The position numbers and the translations under genes were made by a program. A model generated the notes under the pieces. That model did not search any database. It was not told the origin of the DNA and saw only the letters and a list, made by a program, of their open reading frames with translations. Shown piece after piece: positions 63,359 to 64,000 of a stretch of 64,000 nt of DNA. The DNA lies in assembly GCA_037447655.1 (NCBI GenBank), contig JBBHKE010003486.1, positions 153,634 through 217,633 of the forward strand, given 5' to 3'. The stretch is from Zygnema cylindricum. Lineage: Eukaryota > Streptophyta > Zygnematophyceae > Zygnematales > Zygnemataceae. The first letter of the stretch is position 1; every line of letters begins with the position of its first letter.

Positions 63359-64000
63359 ATGACTGCTCTAGATACTCTTGATTCTACTTCCTAAAAACAA
63401 ATTCTGAAACATCAACTTACTTCAAAGAATAAAAAGCGTGGAGTGAGAAGTTGCACGGAACCCCCATTGAGAGGATAAGGAGTGATAATGGGGGAGAATA
63501 TACCTCTAACCAGTTTGAGGAATACTTCAAAGATGAGGGAGTTCAGCACTAGAAAACCGTACCATATAAATCGGAACAAAATGGGGTAGCAAAGAGGTTA
63601 GACCGAACACCAAGAGATAGTGCATGCAGTAATTGGCCGACAACAAAATAGAAAATAGATTTTGGGTAGAAGCCATGAACTATGCCAACTACATTAAGAA
63701 TAAAGTCCTTACCTCAGCCATAAAGGGAATGACACCTTATGAGAGATGGGTTGGAAATAAACGAGATATCTCTCACCTTAAAGTATTCGGTAGCCAAGTT
63801 TACAGTCTTGACCCAGATAGAAAAACTGGAAACTAGAGGCTAAGGGAAAACTTGGATACTTTGTAGGATATGATAAGGATGTCAAGGGATATAGAGTCTA
63901 TGACTTAACAAAGAGAGATATCATTCTCGTCAAACACCTAGTAGTCATAGATAAAGGGAAGTAATTTGACCCCTTTAAACATACCAAGAAGATAAGAATC
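63359..64000 (+). pseudogene. C2 integrase core and C-terminal part (broken)
   Basis: SRYS*FYFLKTNSE, then RSDNGGEYTSNQFEEYFKDEGVQH (second Asp, near 63482-63560), a QNGVAKRLDRT region (Glu changed to Lys), and an open piece 63633-63836 (FWVEAMNYANYIKNKVLTSAIKGMTPYERWVGNKRDISHLKVFGSQVYSLDPDRK). It continues in another frame to the window end (GYFVGYDKDVKGYRVYDLTKRDIILVKHLVV). Stops occur near 63391, 63433 and 63549. Confidence 0.83.

Larger units (their letters stand above)
59368..64000 (+). mobile_element. Element C2: plus-strand copia element, runs off window
   Basis: 5' LTR 59368-60403, primer site 60404-60418, gag 60408-61534, protease and integrase 61535-62188 and 63359-64000, interrupted by solo LTR D (62189-63358). 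It is inserted in element D. The same family as C1. RT and RNase H lie beyond the window. Confidence 0.86.

Overview
This 64-kb window looks like intergenic nuclear DNA from a green-lineage eukaryote. The copia polyproteins are plant-like, with the RT motifs KARLVAKGFTQKEGIDY and QMDIKTAFLHGELEEEIFM, and a few TTTAGGG-type motifs occur at 13.6-15 kb. The species cannot be identified from the sequence. I found no host protein-coding gene, rRNA, canonical tRNA gene or CRISPR array. Almost the whole window is Ty1/copia LTR retrotransposons in deep nests, plus about 3.4 kb of gene-poor DNA around one young insertion.

Layout. 1-6503: decayed plus-strand copia element E1, cut by the window edge, with a 739-bp foreign LTR fragment in its RT and a duplicated 3' LTR. 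6504-6967 and 13418-16307: gene-poor DNA (small TIR element at 14748-15010, 10-N gap at 16308-16317). 6968-13417: A2, a young near-intact autonomous element with target site duplication (TSD) CATAA. 16318-17970: 5' end of minus-strand element G. 17971-22160: decayed plus-strand element C1. 22161-44913: minus-strand element A4, split by a solo LTR (23333-24344, TSD GATCC), gag-only element B1 (25724-29858), element A3 (32220-43155, TSD CTCCA, itself carrying gag-only B2 at 37373-41856) and solo LTR H (43494-44733). 44914 onward: element I, inserted in the A4 5' LTR. It is split by gag-only B3 (45531-49892, TSD CCTTT) and by solo LTR J (51050-57526, TSD CGGAC). J is split by gag-only B4 (51643-56916), which holds another solo LTR (54433-55470, TSD GCAAG). 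Element D (57619-59367) and element C2 (59368 to the window end, with a solo LTR at 62189-63358) follow.

How the parts work together. Autonomous elements (A2, A3, A4, C1, C2, E1) encode gag, aspartic protease, integrase, RT and RNase H in one frame. Elements B1-B4 share one structure: gag plus a zinc knuckle fused in frame to short non-catalytic relics of pol. The B3 copy is uninterrupted for 647-655 codons. Both groups carry the same primer binding site, GGTTATGGGCCCACC. It matches the anticodon arm, not the 3' end, of initiator tRNA-Met, as in Drosophila copia, and its ATG is the gag start. They also share the polypurine tract AAAATAAGGGGAG. The B elements are therefore plausible trans-mobilised gag-only derivatives.

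Most striking is a shared LTR layout. In nearly every LTR family here I see, in order: a hairpin whose stem changes between families while its loop (ACTTGTCGTAGTCACT) does not; GCCATGG; an antisense tRNA-like cassette with A box, B box and a TTTT run; palindromes ending in AAACAAAT/ATTTGTTT; a GTAC palindrome; an ATTGG box; and a CTCTC...GAGAG repeat before the TATA box. The antisense tRNA-like cassette and the covarying hairpin are the best candidates for something undescribed.
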